Shown in pieces: positions 22,412 through 31,397 of a stretch of DNA of 64,000 bases. Numbering within the stretch: the stretch's first letter is position 1; every line of letters starts with the position of its first letter. Below the pieces are notes generated by a model that searched no databases, was not told where the DNA came from, and saw only the letters and a program-made list of their open reading frames with translations. The stretch is from the NCBI RefSeq assembly GCF_943912325.1, contig NZ_CALTTX010000001.1:1-64000 (forward strand). The letters are read 5' to 3'. This DNA is from an uncultured Microbacterium sp. Its GTDB lineage: Bacteria > Actinomycetota > Actinomycetes > Actinomycetales > Microbacteriaceae. The position numbers were made by a program, and so were the translations under genes.

Positions 22412-25398
22412 GAGAAGGCTCCTTCGCGCGTCGACCCACCGCGGTCGTCTCCCGACCCGCCGTCGAGATCATCGCCGATGTCGCCGTCGTCGACGAGGGG
22501 CTCGCGCTCGCGCGGAGCCGCATCGGCTCGCGCCGTGCGCGACGCGCCGATCACACGCGGATAGCGCCGGGCACTGCGGCGCGAGCTCGCGGTCGGCACG
22601 GCGAGCAGCAGGGCGATCGCGCACACGGCGATCTGCACGACGCCGATCGTGAGAGAAATCGCGCTCTCGGCAGCGGTCTCGGGGGCGCGGGGGGCGATGT
22701 CGCCCGACACCTTCCACAGCCTCCCCGGCGGCGTATCGCCGACGGCCTCGAGGCTGCCACGAGCGTCGAGCGCGGCGCTCGCCTGGGCGGCGAGGGAGCG
22801 CGCGGCCTCGAGCGCCCCGGCTCGGGGAGGTTCGAGCAAAACGAAGGCGATCCCGTGCGCCGCGAGATCGGGCGTTCCGGGGGTCGTCGCCCCAGAGACG
22901 AGGTCTGCCACGACGGCCGCGAACTCGGCGGTGAGGCTCGCGCTCCCGGCATCCGTTCCCGGCGCCGTCAGTAGCGTCGTCTGCGCGCCGAGTGTCTCAC
23001 TGCCACCCCACACGACGCTCGCCGACACGGCGCCCGCGTTGTCAGCGCCGCCGACGGCACGGAGCACGAGGGTGCCGCGGTCACCGTCGTCACGCGCCGC
23101 CGTCGCAACGAACGCGGGCAGTGTCGTGCGCGGACCGTTCGTGAGGGCGCTCGTGCCGCCGGCGACGGTCGCGAGGCCGGGCGTGGCAAGAGCCGCGACC
23201 GCGGCAACCGCGACGGTCGCGAGCACGGCTCGCGCGGCACCGACCGAACGCGGTGCGCGCGCGTCGATTGCGACGATCACGGCACCCGTTGCTCCTGCCC
23301 AGGCGAGCGAGAGCAGGCTTCCCGTCCAGAGCGCGACGGGACCGTCGGCGATCATGCCGACCCGGATGCCCGCGGCCACGAACGCGGCGACCAATGCGAG
23401 TACCGCGAGCGCCGCCAGCGCCACGGTCGTCACGATGCGGCGCGTGAGCAGACCCAGGAGCGCGAGCACGGCGAGCGGGACGACGAGCACCCAGGCCCAC
23501 GTCGCGAGCGTTCCGCTCCACCCGGCGACGGTCGCGAGCGGAGAGCCGACGACTTGCGCGAGACGGCCCGCGATCGTCGCGGGCGCAAGGTTCGACTCCG
23601 CGAGCACCCCCGGATCGGCGAGCAGCGCGATCCAATCCCCGCCGATGACGCCGCGCACCCACACGAGCGGCGCGAACAGCGCGATCGTGGGCACGACGAC
23701 GCCCGCAACGCGCCACGCTCCTCGGCGTGCCGCGAAAAACGCGATCACCACGACGACGGCGAGCACGGGCGCAAGTGACGGCGCGCACGCGAGCGTCGCC
23801 GCGAGCAACAGCGCCGCCGCGCTCGCCGCCGCGATCGAGCGGTGCGCCGCGGCGAGCGTGATCAGCAGCCACGGCAGCAACAGGTGCGCGATGACGGCTG
23901 CCGGCCGCCCCTCGACGAGCGCCGCGACGAAGGGTGGCGCGAGCGCCCACAGCGCCGCCCCGGCGATCCGTGCACCGGCCTTTTCGCTGAGGCGCGACGC
24001 GCCGAACCATCCGGCGAGCGCGGCGAGCGGCAGCGCGAGCACCCACAGCACGACGAGCGATTGCGAGGGATGCCACGGCGTGAGGCTTCCGAGCAGCGCG
24101 ATGACCGCCGAGAACGGGTCGGCGGGGCCGGCGAGATCCCACCCGAGTGGGCGCTGCCCCGCGGCGGCATCGAGCCACAGCGCCGACAGCGCGGAACGCA
24201 AGGGCTGCAGCGCGCCGCCACCCAAGACCGGCCAGGCGATGAGAGGGAAGAATGCAACGACCCCGATAAGCGCGAACGCGAGTACCGCCCACGCTCCCCC
24301 GCCACTGAAGAAGCGCAGCGCTCCGCGTACATCGGGCTCCGCCTCGATGACGTCGAGGGCGAGTCGATCGCGCAGCCGGCGGCGATCCGCGCGCAGGGGC
24401 GCGAGCTGCGCCCACCGCGCGCGCAGGTCAGCGCCCGCGACGGCGCGACGGATCCGCGCTCGCGCACGCGAGACGGCGCCGACTCCGATCCAGACGCGCG
24501 CGGCGGCGGCCCATTCGGGAGCGATCGCCGCGGGGTTCTTGCGCACGAGCGCGAGCAGGGAGTTCCAGACGGCGAGCACGGGAATGCTCAGCCAATGGAG
24601 CGGCACGGCCCATGCGGGTGCATAGGCGAGCCGCCGGTGCAGCTGCGCCGTCCGCGACGCCGCCCGCGCGCGTCGGCGACGACCCGCGTCCGTCGGCGCC
24701 GGCGCTCCCGCGGCTCCGTCACCCGCGACGGCGATGCGTGCCGACGGCACGACCGCGACGCGGCGGTCGGCGAGGCGCGCACGCACGCCGACGTCGAGCC
24801 CCTCGTCGGCGCCGTGCAGCCCGGCATCCAACAGTCCGCTCGAATCGCCGCCCAGGCTCACCCACGCGTCGCGCCGCACGAGGATTCCCCGCACGTCGGC
24901 GCCGAGCACGTCGCTATCGGTGTCGTGCTGCCCTTGGTCGTGTTCGCCGTCAGCAAGCCCGACCGTACGCCCGAAGCGCGTCATCGTCACGCCGAGCGAC
25001 ACGATCGTCGCGGGGTCATCCCACGCGACGAGCTTGGGCGCCGCGACGGCGAGGAGCGGCTGCACTTCCAAGGCGCCGTCGAGTCGCTCAAGTGCTTCGG
25101 GCGCGGGGGCCGTATCGGCGGCGAGCAACCAGATCGCATCGGCGTCGGCCGCAACACGGCGGGCAGCGAGATCCATCGCGGGAGCGAAGCGCAGGGCGGG
25201 TCCGGTTGCGATGACGCCCTCGGCTCCGGATGCTTCGATCAGCCGCCGCGTGCCGGGGCGCAACTCGCCCGCCGAAACGATCGTCAGCGCGTCAACGGGC
25301 CGCCGCTGCGCGCTGATCGCGTCAAGGGTGCGTGAGAGATGTGCGTCGACGATCAGGTCGGCGCGCACGAAGAGCAGGGCGTGGACGCGGGCAGGCAT
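22408..25398 (-). CDS. Large glycosyltransferase (GT2-like) fused to a polytopic membrane domain
   Basis: A 996-residue protein. Residues 1-250 resemble a GT2 fold (VHALLFVRADLIVDAHLSRT, then ADAIWLLAADTAPAPEALER as the region of the acidic motif, and RRDAWVSLGG). A basic linker (about 230-260, 320-360) leads to some 12 transmembrane helices (about 375-770) and a soluble domain (about 770-920), with a last helix near 925-945 and an acidic Gly-rich tail. A similar fusion sits beside whiB and DUF5719 in other actinobacteria. The sugar and acceptor are unknown; by context a cell-envelope glycan. TAGGCT lies 9 nt before the ATG. Confidence 0.82.
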   Translation of the reverse strand: MPARVHALLFVRADLIVDAHLSRTLDAISAQRRPVDALTIVSAGELRPGTRRLIEASGAEGVIATGPALRFAPAMDLAARRVAADADAIWLLAADTAPAPEALERLDGALEVQPLLAVAAPKLVAWDDPATIVSLGVTMTRFGRTVGLADGEHDQGQHDTDSDVLGADVRGILVRRDAWVSLGGDSSGLLDAGLHGADEGLDVGVRARLADRRVAVVPSARIAVAGDGAAGAPAPTDAGRRRRARAASRTAQLHRRLAYAPAWAVPLHWLSIPVLAVWNSLLALVRKNPAAIAPEWAAAARVWIGVGAVSRARARIRRAVAGADLRARWAQLAPLRADRRRLRDRLALDVIEAEPDVRGALRFFSGGGAWAVLAFALIGVVAFFPLIAWPVLGGGALQPLRSALSALWLDAAAGQRPLGWDLAGPADPFSAVIALLGSLTPWHPSQSLVVLWVLALPLAALAGWFGASRLSEKAGARIAGAALWALAPPFVAALVEGRPAAVIAHLLLPWLLITLAAAHRSIAAASAAALLLAATLACAPSLAPVLAVVVVIAFFAARRGAWRVAGVVVPTIALFAPLVWVRGVIGGDWIALLADPGVLAESNLAPATIAGRLAQVVGSPLATVAGWSGTLATWAWVLVVPLAVLALLGLLTRRIVTTVALAALAVLALVAAFVAAGIRVGMIADGPVALWTGSLLSLAWAGATGAVIVAIDARAPRSVGAARAVLATVAVAAVAALATPGLATVAGGTSALTNGPRTTLPAFVATAARDDGDRGTLVLRAVGGADNAGAVSASVVWGGSETLGAQTTLLTAPGTDAGSASLTAEFAAVVADLVSGATTPGTPDLAAHGIAFVLLEPPRAGALEAARSLAAQASAALDARGSLEAVGDTPPGRLWKVSGDIAPRAPETAAESAISLTIGVVQIAVCAIALLLAVPTASSRRSARRYPRVIGASRTARADAAPREREPLVDDGDIGDDLDGGSGDDRGGSTREGAFS

Positions 25399-25475
25399 GG
25401 CGGGGTCAGCCTAAGCGGACGAGTTCACGGATGCGGGTGCACGCGCCGCAAGCGGCGAACGCGCTCGGGATCGCG

Positions 25476-25946
25476 TCAGACGGCGCGGCGCTTGAGCTTG
25501 CGGCGCTCGCGCTCGGACAAACCGCCCCAGATACCGAAACGCTCATCGTTCTGTAGTGCGTACTCGAGGCACTCGCTACGCACATCGCACGACGAGCAGA
25601 CGCGCTTCGCGTCGCGCGTTGAGCCGCCCTTTTCGGGAAAGAACGACTCGGGGTCGGTCTGCGCGCAGAGCGCGTCGGTCTGCCAGGCGAGAGGGTTCTC
25701 GTCGTCGAGGCCCGGACGTACGCCGAGAGCGACGGGGTCGACGAACCAGTTACCCGGAACGCTCGACGAACCACCCGCCCGCGTCTCGCCGTCCGCGAGA
25801 ACGTCGGGCGAAGCGAGGTCCGACAGCGGTGCGTCGAGCGCCGTCAGTTCGGCGCGGACGCGATCAACCCGACGCGCCTCGGAGCCCCCGCGGGAGCGAT
25901 CGTCGCCGAAGCGTCCGGCTCGTGGTGCGGCTGCGAACTCTGCCAT
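25476..25946 (-). CDS. WhiB family iron-sulfur regulator (WhiB2/WhmD-like)
   Basis: A 156-residue regulator. Four cluster ligands, Cys94, Cys117, Cys120 and Cys126, lie in ALCAQTDPESFFPEKGGSTR and VCSSCDVRSEC. GIWGG (138-142) and the basic tail LSERERRKLKRR complete the WhiB domain. The SFFPEKGGST spacing and the position near manA and DUF3499 fit the WhiB2/WhmD branch, which controls septation in mycobacteria. The ATG at 25946 follows an AGGGAGAGGGG ribosome site; a longer frame upstream is rejected. Residues 1-85 form an unconserved acidic head, longer than usual. Confidence 0.93.
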   Translation of the reverse strand: MAEFAAAPRAGRFGDDRSRGGSEARRVDRVRAELTALDAPLSDLASPDVLADGETRAGGSSSVPGNWFVDPVALGVRPGLDDENPLAWQTDALCAQTDPESFFPEKGGSTRDAKRVCSSCDVRSECLEYALQNDERFGIWGGLSERERRKLKRRAV

Positions 25947-26060
25947 CGCGATCCCCTCTCCCTGGTGCATCGTGTTGGTGCGTCGTGCAAGTACCCCGCG
26001 CGGTGTGTCGCGCCCCACTCGAGAGTGACGGGTGCGCTATACGAACCGCGATTGCACCTA

Positions 26061-26089
26061 ATTACACCGATGTCATTCGCTCACGTCAA
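26061..26089 (-). promoter_or_regulatory. Strong sigma70-like whiB promoter
   Basis: On the minus strand TTGACG (26089-26084) and TGTAAT (26066-26061) are separated by exactly 17 bp in an AT-rich patch. Transcription would start near 26054, leaving a leader of about 108 nt before the whiB ATG at 25946. It is the best matched promoter in the window and contrasts with the many leaderless genes. Confidence 0.7.
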
Positions 26090-26173
26090 GCCGGGGATCG
26101 TAAACCCTCAACGCCCGCTTCATAGTTCTGGGCGCGCCTTCGGCGTGCCGCGCACGAGACGACCCTCAATCGG

Positions 26174-27370
26174 TCAGCGGCCCTCGCGGCCGAACGCCAC
26201 AACCGCCGCGCCCGCGACCCGCAGCGGGCCGTCATCGGGGGTCGCGAAGACCGCTTCTCCCGGCGCCAGAGCGAGGGTTTCACTCCCCTGCGCGACCGAG
26301 GCAGCTCCCGTCGCGACGACGACCGCGGGGGTGCCGCCCGAGACCTCGGCGGCGTCGTCGCGCGCACGCACGATCCGCACGATCCGGAAGTCCTCGACGG
26401 GCGGGTCGAGTCGCCACACGCCCGGAGCCACCCCTCTGGGAACAAGGCGCGGCGGCGCCCCTGCTCGTCCGTCGAGCACCGAGACGAGTTCCTCGACGTC
26501 GATGTGCTTGGGGGTCAGGCCGCCCCGCAACACGTTGTCGCTCGCTGCCATGACCTCGACGCCGAGCCCCTGCAGATAGGCGTGCGGAGCACCCGCGGGA
26601 ACGAAGATCGCCTCCGCTGGCGCGAGCCGCACGAGGTTCAGCAGCGCCGCGACGGCGATGCCCGGGTCGCCCGGGTAGTGACCCGAGATCATCGCGAGCG
26701 CCGAGACCTCGTCGGCGAAAGCGCGCGCCGAGGCATCCGTCCCGCCCACTTCCGACGCCGCGGCCCGCACACGCTCCTCGAAATCGGCGACGGCCGCCGC
26801 AGCATCGGCGCCCCCGTCGCGCGCCGAGAGCAGCCACGCGACGACGCGAGAGAGATCACCGGATGCCTCATCCAGGCGCCCGCCGATCGCGGCGGCTCCG
26901 GCCCCACCGAGCTCGGCTAGGAGCGCCCGCGTCTCGTCGACGGCGCGGAATCCGGCGAGCGCGAGGAAGGGGTCCGAGAGCGCGATGATCACCTCGGGCT
27001 TGTGGTTCGCGTCGCGGTAGTTGCGCTCGGGGGCATCCACCGGGATGCCCGCGCTCTCGTCACGCGCGAAGCCCGCGCGCGCCTGATCGATCGTGGGGTG
27101 TGCCTGGATCGACAGCGGCGATCCCGCGGCGAGGATCTTCACGAGAAAGCTGAGCGGCTCCTCGACCCCGTGCGCGGCGCCGTTGTCGGCGATCCACGTG
27201 ATGAGCGAACGGTCCGAGCCATCGCCGATGATCGCGGGCGCCCCCGGGTGGTCGCCGAGCCAGACTTCGGCTTCGGGGCGGCCCGAAGGCTCACGGCCCT
27301 GCAGGGCGGCGATGTCGGTGAGCGATCCCCAGGCGTACTCGCGGGGCGTGTTCGAGATCGGCAGCAGCAC
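26174..27370 (-). CDS. manA: Mannose-6-phosphate isomerase, class I
   Basis: A 398-residue zinc enzyme that interconverts fructose-6-P and mannose-6-P, supplying GDP-mannose for glycans. Metal ligands are visible: QAH at 89-91, HKPE with His123 and Glu126, and PAGAPHAYL near 250-258. The catalytic region LNLVRLAPAEAIFVPAGAPH is conserved. The GTG at 27370 is preferred over the GTG at 27376 because the -10 box TAGGCT then sits 6 nt away (leaderless). The product would feed the polyprenol-phosphate mannose synthase at 42895. Confidence 0.94.
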   Translation of the reverse strand: MLLPISNTPREYAWGSLTDIAALQGREPSGRPEAEVWLGDHPGAPAIIGDGSDRSLITWIADNGAAHGVEEPLSFLVKILAAGSPLSIQAHPTIDQARAGFARDESAGIPVDAPERNYRDANHKPEVIIALSDPFLALAGFRAVDETRALLAELGGAGAAAIGGRLDEASGDLSRVVAWLLSARDGGADAAAAVADFEERVRAAASEVGGTDASARAFADEVSALAMISGHYPGDPGIAVAALLNLVRLAPAEAIFVPAGAPHAYLQGLGVEVMAASDNVLRGGLTPKHIDVEELVSVLDGRAGAPPRLVPRGVAPGVWRLDPPVEDFRIVRIVRARDDAAEVSGGTPAVVVATGAASVAQGSETLALAPGEAVFATPDDGPLRVAGAAVVAFGREGR

Positions 27371-27376
27371 ACCCAC

Positions 27377-27382
27377 AGCCTA
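27377..27382 (-). promoter_or_regulatory. -10 box TAGGCT of leaderless manA
   Basis: Minus-strand TAGGCT ends 6 nt before the GTG at 27370. A second GTG at 27376 directly abuts the box and is therefore unlikely to be the start. Confidence 0.5.
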
Positions 27383-27443
27383 GGAGCCGATCGGAGCACG
27401 CACCCGCACGAACCCCACCGAGGCGCGTGTCGGCCCGGCGCGC

Positions 27444-27449
27444 TAGCCT
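27444..27449 (+). promoter_or_regulatory. -10 box TAGCCT at the left end of the polysaccharide island
   Basis: TAGCCT ends 7 nt before the ATG at 27457, so the first ligase-like gene is probably leaderless. Confidence 0.5.
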
Positions 27450-27456
27450 TTCGCTC

Positions 27457-28920
27457 ATGGCCGTCCACACTCGCCACCCCGCCGGCGCGTTGCCCGCACC
27501 GCCGGCCCGCGAGTCGTCGCGGCACCTGTTGCTCCGCGGTTACGCGATCTTCGTGATCTTCGGCGCGATGGCGACGACGTTCTGGTTCAACCTGCTCGGC
27601 ATCTGGGGACTCGCCGCCCTGCTCGGCACCGCGACCGTGCTGTCAGCCGTGCTGTGGTGGCGCATCCGCCCACCGTTCCCGTGGCGCCGGTTGCCGTGGG
27701 CCGCACTCGCGTACGTCGCGTGGGCGCTCGTCTCGGCGATCTGGTCACACTGGTCGGGCGCGAGCCTGCTGACGTGGTGGGGGCTTGCCGCAACGACCCT
27801 GCAGGCGCTGTTTCTCTCTTCCGTGCTGACGTGGCGCGAACTCGTGCGCGCGATGGCGTCGGCGCTCAAGTGGGTCATGGCGCTGTCGCTCGCGTTCGAG
27901 TTGTGGGTCGCGCTCGTGCTCCAGCATCCCGTGCTCCCGAACTTTCTGCTCTGGGACGGCGATATCGTCAAAGAGCTGTACTGGTCGCGCGGCAACCTCT
28001 TCCTCTGGGATCAGCGGATCCAGGGAATCGTCGGCAACGCGGCGCTTCTCGCCGTGCTCGCGCTGCTCGCGATCGTCGTTTTCGGGCTGCGGATGGCCTC
28101 GCACACGGTTTCGCCGCGACGGCGCTGGTGGCTCGGCGCATGGATCGTGCTCGCGGCGTTTCTGCTCTGGCGTTCGCAATCCGCGACCGTGTGGCTCGCG
28201 GTCTTCGCCGTCGGCGTCGTGCTCGCTGCGGCGCTGCTCATGCGCACGGTGAAACGCCCCGGCGGGCGCACCAAGTACTACGCGCTCTTCGCCGTCATCG
28301 GACTCGCGGGCGCGGCGGCGGCCTGGGCGCTGCAGGGAACGATCCTCGCGTTCCTCGGCAAGTCGCCCGACATGACGGGCCGCGAGGGCATCTGGCAGGC
28401 CGTCACCGAGCGCGCCGTGCAGCACCCCGTCATCGGCTGGGGCTTCGCGACGCCGTGGGTCCCGTGGGTGCCCGAGTTCGACCACTGGATCGTCGTCAAC
28501 GACCTGACCGTCTTCCACGCGCACGACATGTGGCTCGACGCGTGGTTCCAGCTCGGCATCGTCGGCGTCGTGATTCTCGCTGTCGCGTACCTGGCCTTCA
28601 TCTGGCGGGCGTGGTTCTTCGGCATCGATCGGCCGAGATTCGACCTGCGCGCCGATCGCCCCTACCAGTCGCTGACGCTGCTGCCGACCCTCGTCGCGAC
28701 GATCCTGCTCGTGCAGGGGCTCGCCGAATCGCGTCCGCTCATGGAGTGGGGATGGATGCTTTTCGTCATGCTCGCGGCCAAGATCAAGCAGTCCCCGCTC
28801 GTCGGCGAAGGACCCTCCGAGCGCAGCCTCGCGATCGAGCTCGGCGACCACATCGACGAGCCCACGCAGACCGAGAGCCCTATCCCGACTCTTCCGCCAC
28901 GCCCGGCCTCGCGCTCGTGA
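27457..28920 (+). CDS. O-antigen ligase/polymerase-like membrane protein (first of a pair)
   Basis: A 487-residue protein with about 11-12 transmembrane helices of the Wzy/WaaL (ExoQ-like) superfamily. The long periplasmic-type loop between late helices contains GWGFATPWVPWVPEFDHWIV and then the family motif HAHDMWLDAWFQLGIVGVVI, corresponding to the HNxxLDxxxxxG box of ligases. Such proteins polymerise or ligate lipid-linked glycans outside the membrane. The C-terminus is a charged cytosolic tail (EPTQTESPIP). It overlaps the next, related gene by 4 nt (GTGA). Whether it is a polymerase or a ligase cannot be told from sequence. Confidence 0.85.
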   Translation: MAVHTRHPAGALPAPPARESSRHLLLRGYAIFVIFGAMATTFWFNLLGIWGLAALLGTATVLSAVLWWRIRPPFPWRRLPWAALAYVAWALVSAIWSHWSGASLLTWWGLAATTLQALFLSSVLTWRELVRAMASALKWVMALSLAFELWVALVLQHPVLPNFLLWDGDIVKELYWSRGNLFLWDQRIQGIVGNAALLAVLALLAIVVFGLRMASHTVSPRRRWWLGAWIVLAAFLLWRSQSATVWLAVFAVGVVLAAALLMRTVKRPGGRTKYYALFAVIGLAGAAAAWALQGTILAFLGKSPDMTGREGIWQAVTERAVQHPVIGWGFATPWVPWVPEFDHWIVVNDLTVFHAHDMWLDAWFQLGIVGVVILAVAYLAFIWRAWFFGIDRPRFDLRADRPYQSLTLLPTLVATILLVQGLAESRPLMEWGWMLFVMLAAKIKQSPLVGEGPSERSLAIELGDHIDEPTQTESPIPTLPPRPASRS

Positions 28921-30212
28921 GCGCCCCTGCCGACGATCGCGGGAGCGCCGCCGTGTGGCTCCGCGAGACCCTCGCGTCGGCCGCGTTCGCGCGCGCGTTC
29001 TCGCTCACCGCGACGGGGGTCATCGTCTTCGCGGTCGCCATCACGCGCACGATGGGCGAGGCGGGTTACCTCGCGATGCTCGCGGTGCTCAGCGTGATCG
29101 GATTCGGGATGCTCGTGGTGAGGCGCCGTGGAATCGACTTCGTCGCCCTGCTTCCCCTCACGCTGTTGCTCTTCGTCGCATGGGCCGGGGTCTCGGCGCT
29201 GTGGTCGACGAACCCACAGCGCACGCTCGGCGGCGCGCTCTGGCTCGCGGTCGTCGCCTTTCTTGCGATCGTCGTCGCCCAGGTGCGCGACACGCTACAA
29301 ACCGTGCGGGTCATCGGCGACGTCATGCGCTGGGCGCTCGGAGTCTCACTCGCGCTCGAGATCCTTTCGGGCATCATCCTCGACATGCCGTTCACGTTCC
29401 TCGGCATCGAGGGTGACATCGCTTCGGGCGGCCCGATCCAGGGCATCTTCGGCACCCGTAATCTGCTCGGCTTCGTCGTGGTCGTCGCGGCCGTGACGTT
29501 CGTGATCGAACTGCGCACGCGCGCGATCCGCCCGGGCCTCGCGTGGGCATCGCTCGTCGTAGCCGGCATCCTCGGCATCTTCTCGGCCTCACCCACCGTG
29601 CTCGTGCTCGCCCTCGTGACCCTCGTCGCGGCCGGCACCGTGGTGCTTCTCCGCCGCGTTCCCGACAATCGGCGCGCCCTGCTGCAATACGGCATCGCCG
29701 GCGGCGTGCTGATCGGCGCCGTCGCGATCTACGTGCTGCGCGCGCCGATCGTCCGGGCACTCAACGCGGGCGACGATTTCGCGACGCGCGGGCAGCTGTG
29801 GGACGTCGTGTTGCTCTACACGCGCGTCAAAGCCGTGCAGGGGTGGGGATTCTTCGGCGGCTGGCCCGAGGCATCCGTCATGCCTTTCTCGTCCATAGAC
29901 ACCCTGAGCGGCGCCACCCATCGCTCGGCCCTCAACACGTTCCTCGATGTGCAGTTGCAGCTCGGCCTCTTCGGCCTCGTGATCTTCGGCGCAATGTGCG
30001 CGCTCGCGCTGTTGCGCTCGTGGATCGTCGCCGGAAACCGGCGCTCGGTGCTCTACGCATGGGCACCGCTCTTGCTCGTCGTCGTCTTGACCAACTCGAT
30101 CTTCGAGAGCTTCACGCTGTGGGGGGCGGGCTGGTTCCTGCTCGTGCTCGCGGTCGTGCGCGCGGGCCTCATCCGCTCGTGGCGCGAGCGGCTCGTCGCG
30201 GCGCGCACCTAG
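28917..30212 (+). CDS. O-antigen ligase/polymerase-like membrane protein (second of a pair)
   Basis: A 431-residue polytopic protein related in layout to the gene before it. The family loop reads GGPIQGIFGTRNLLGFVVVV, GQLWDVVLLYTRVKAVQGWG and HRSALNTFLDVQLQLGLFGL, matching Wzy_C/ExoQ proteins. The GTG at 28917 overlaps the upstream stop (GTGA), so both are made together. A longer frame reaching back to 27654 only reads the first gene out of frame and is rejected. Tandem ligase-like genes may handle two different glycans, which fits the two ABC exporters in this island. Confidence 0.85.
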   Translation: MSAPADDRGSAAVWLRETLASAAFARAFSLTATGVIVFAVAITRTMGEAGYLAMLAVLSVIGFGMLVVRRRGIDFVALLPLTLLLFVAWAGVSALWSTNPQRTLGGALWLAVVAFLAIVVAQVRDTLQTVRVIGDVMRWALGVSLALEILSGIILDMPFTFLGIEGDIASGGPIQGIFGTRNLLGFVVVVAAVTFVIELRTRAIRPGLAWASLVVAGILGIFSASPTVLVLALVTLVAAGTVVLLRRVPDNRRALLQYGIAGGVLIGAVAIYVLRAPIVRALNAGDDFATRGQLWDVVLLYTRVKAVQGWGFFGGWPEASVMPFSSIDTLSGATHRSALNTFLDVQLQLGLFGLVIFGAMCALALLRSWIVAGNRRSVLYAWAPLLLVVVLTNSIFESFTLWGAGWFLLVLAVVRAGLIRSWRERLVAART

Positions 30213-30290
30213 ACCGAAGGACCCGATTGCGCGGTGTGACAGGATCAACCCGCGCGGGCCGTTCATCAGGCGATCCGTGGTCGCCGCGGG

Positions 30291-30296
30291 TAGGAT
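30291..30296 (+). promoter_or_regulatory. -10 box TAGGAT before GlfT1-like gene
   Basis: TAGGAT ends 9 nt before the ATG at 30306, so the transcript would have a leader of only 2-3 nt. The upstream 30213-30290 shows no other clear signal. Confidence 0.45.
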
Positions 30297-30305
30297 CGAG
30301 ACACC

Positions 30306-31397
30306 ATGGCGGAGCACACGTTGACCCCATCGCGCCCGATCGCTCGACCGATTGCTGAGCGCGATCTCGTGGGCGGCACCCCGGCCTTCGACCCCGCGAC
30401 GGCCACGATCGCGGTCGTCACCTACAACCGTTCGGGCCTTCTCACGCTGCTGCTCGAGAGCCTCGTCGCGATGCACCCGAAGCCCGGGCACGTCGTCATC
30501 ATCGACAATGCCTCGACCGATGACACGACCGCGGTCGTCGAATCGTTCCGCGAGCGCCTCGGCACGACGCTCGTCTACCGTCGCCTCGAGACCAATACGG
30601 GCGGATCGGGCGGCTTCAGCGAGGGCATGCGCGTCGCGTACGAGCTCGGCTCTACCTGGATCTGGCTCATGGATGACGACGTTGAGGTCGTGCCCGATGG
30701 TCTCGCGAAGATGGGCGCGTGGGCGCCGCGCTTCAAGTCGATCCAGGGGCGGCGCTACGACTACGACGGCAGCGCGTTCTATTGGCAGTACCGGATCGCC
30801 GATTCGCTGGCGATCCCCATTCCATTCGCGCCGAGCGAGTTCGATTCGTCGGGGTTCAAGCCGATGAATTCCGGATGCTTCGAGGGTATGTTCATCCATC
30901 GCGACATCGTCGCGCAGATCGGCCTGCCCGACCCTCGGTTCTTCATCTACTGGGACGACCAGATGTATGGCTGGCTCGCGTCGCGCAAAACCCCCGCCGT
31001 CATCGTGAACGAGTTCGTGCTGCGCCGCACGCGCGAGATCAAACAGTGGGACATGGGCATTCGTCATATGAATGCCTCGAGCGACGCCTACCGCTTCTAC
31101 ATCATGCGCAATCGGGCATATATCAAGAAGTACTACCGCTCGCTCGGCGTCTATCGGCGCGTGCCGTTCGCTCTCGGCACGACCCTGACCTTCGGCAAAG
31201 AGGTCATCCGCCTGCTCATCGTCGAGCGCAAAGTGCACGGTTTTTCGCACCTGTTCCGTGGACTTCGCGAAGGACGACGGATATCGAGGGATGCCTCGTG
31301 GCGCCCCATGCCGCCGCTCGAGCCCACTCCCACTGCGGGTTCGGAATCCCCCACCAGCGCGTCCCCCGATTCGGGTGTCGACACCGCTCGCGGCTGA
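30306..31397 (+). CDS. GlfT1-like galactofuranosyltransferase/rhamnosyltransferase (GT2)
   Basis: A 363-residue cytosolic GT2 enzyme. IAVVTYNRSGLLTLLLESL and HVVIIDNASTDDT form the nucleotide-sugar site, NTGGSGGFSEGM (97-108) is the signature shared by GlfT1/RfbL-type enzymes, and DDD at 123-125 in WIWLMDDDVEV is the metal-binding motif. The later block GCFEGMFIHRDIVAQIGLPD and FFIYWDDQMYGWLASR is typical of the same group. In mycobacteria GlfT1 adds the first galactofuranose residues to the lipid-linked primer. Genes for glf, a GlfT2-like enzyme and a galactan-type Wzm/Wzt pair are nearby, which supports that reading. The C-terminus is Pro/Ser/Thr-rich. Confidence 0.85.
   Translation: MAEHTLTPSRPIARPIAERDLVGGTPAFDPATATIAVVTYNRSGLLTLLLESLVAMHPKPGHVVIIDNASTDDTTAVVESFRERLGTTLVYRRLETNTGGSGGFSEGMRVAYELGSTWIWLMDDDVEVVPDGLAKMGAWAPRFKSIQGRRYDYDGSAFYWQYRIADSLAIPIPFAPSEFDSSGFKPMNSGCFEGMFIHRDIVAQIGLPDPRFFIYWDDQMYGWLASRKTPAVIVNEFVLRRTREIKQWDMGIRHMNASSDAYRFYIMRNRAYIKKYYRSLGVYRRVPFALGTTLTFGKEVIRLLIVERKVHGFSHLFRGLREGRRISRDASWRPMPPLEPTPTAGSESPTSASPDSGVDTARG

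Noticed and set aside
22649..24625. 658-codon plus-strand frame opposite the large glycosyltransferase gene
   Set aside because: Low-complexity Ala/Ser/Thr/Arg composition and full overlap with a convincing membrane glycosyltransferase on the minus strand.
27654..28916. N-terminal extension of the second ligase-like gene into the first
   Set aside because: The upstream part is the first ligase gene read out of frame and is Arg-rich; the GTG at 28917 with a GTGA overlap is the natural start.
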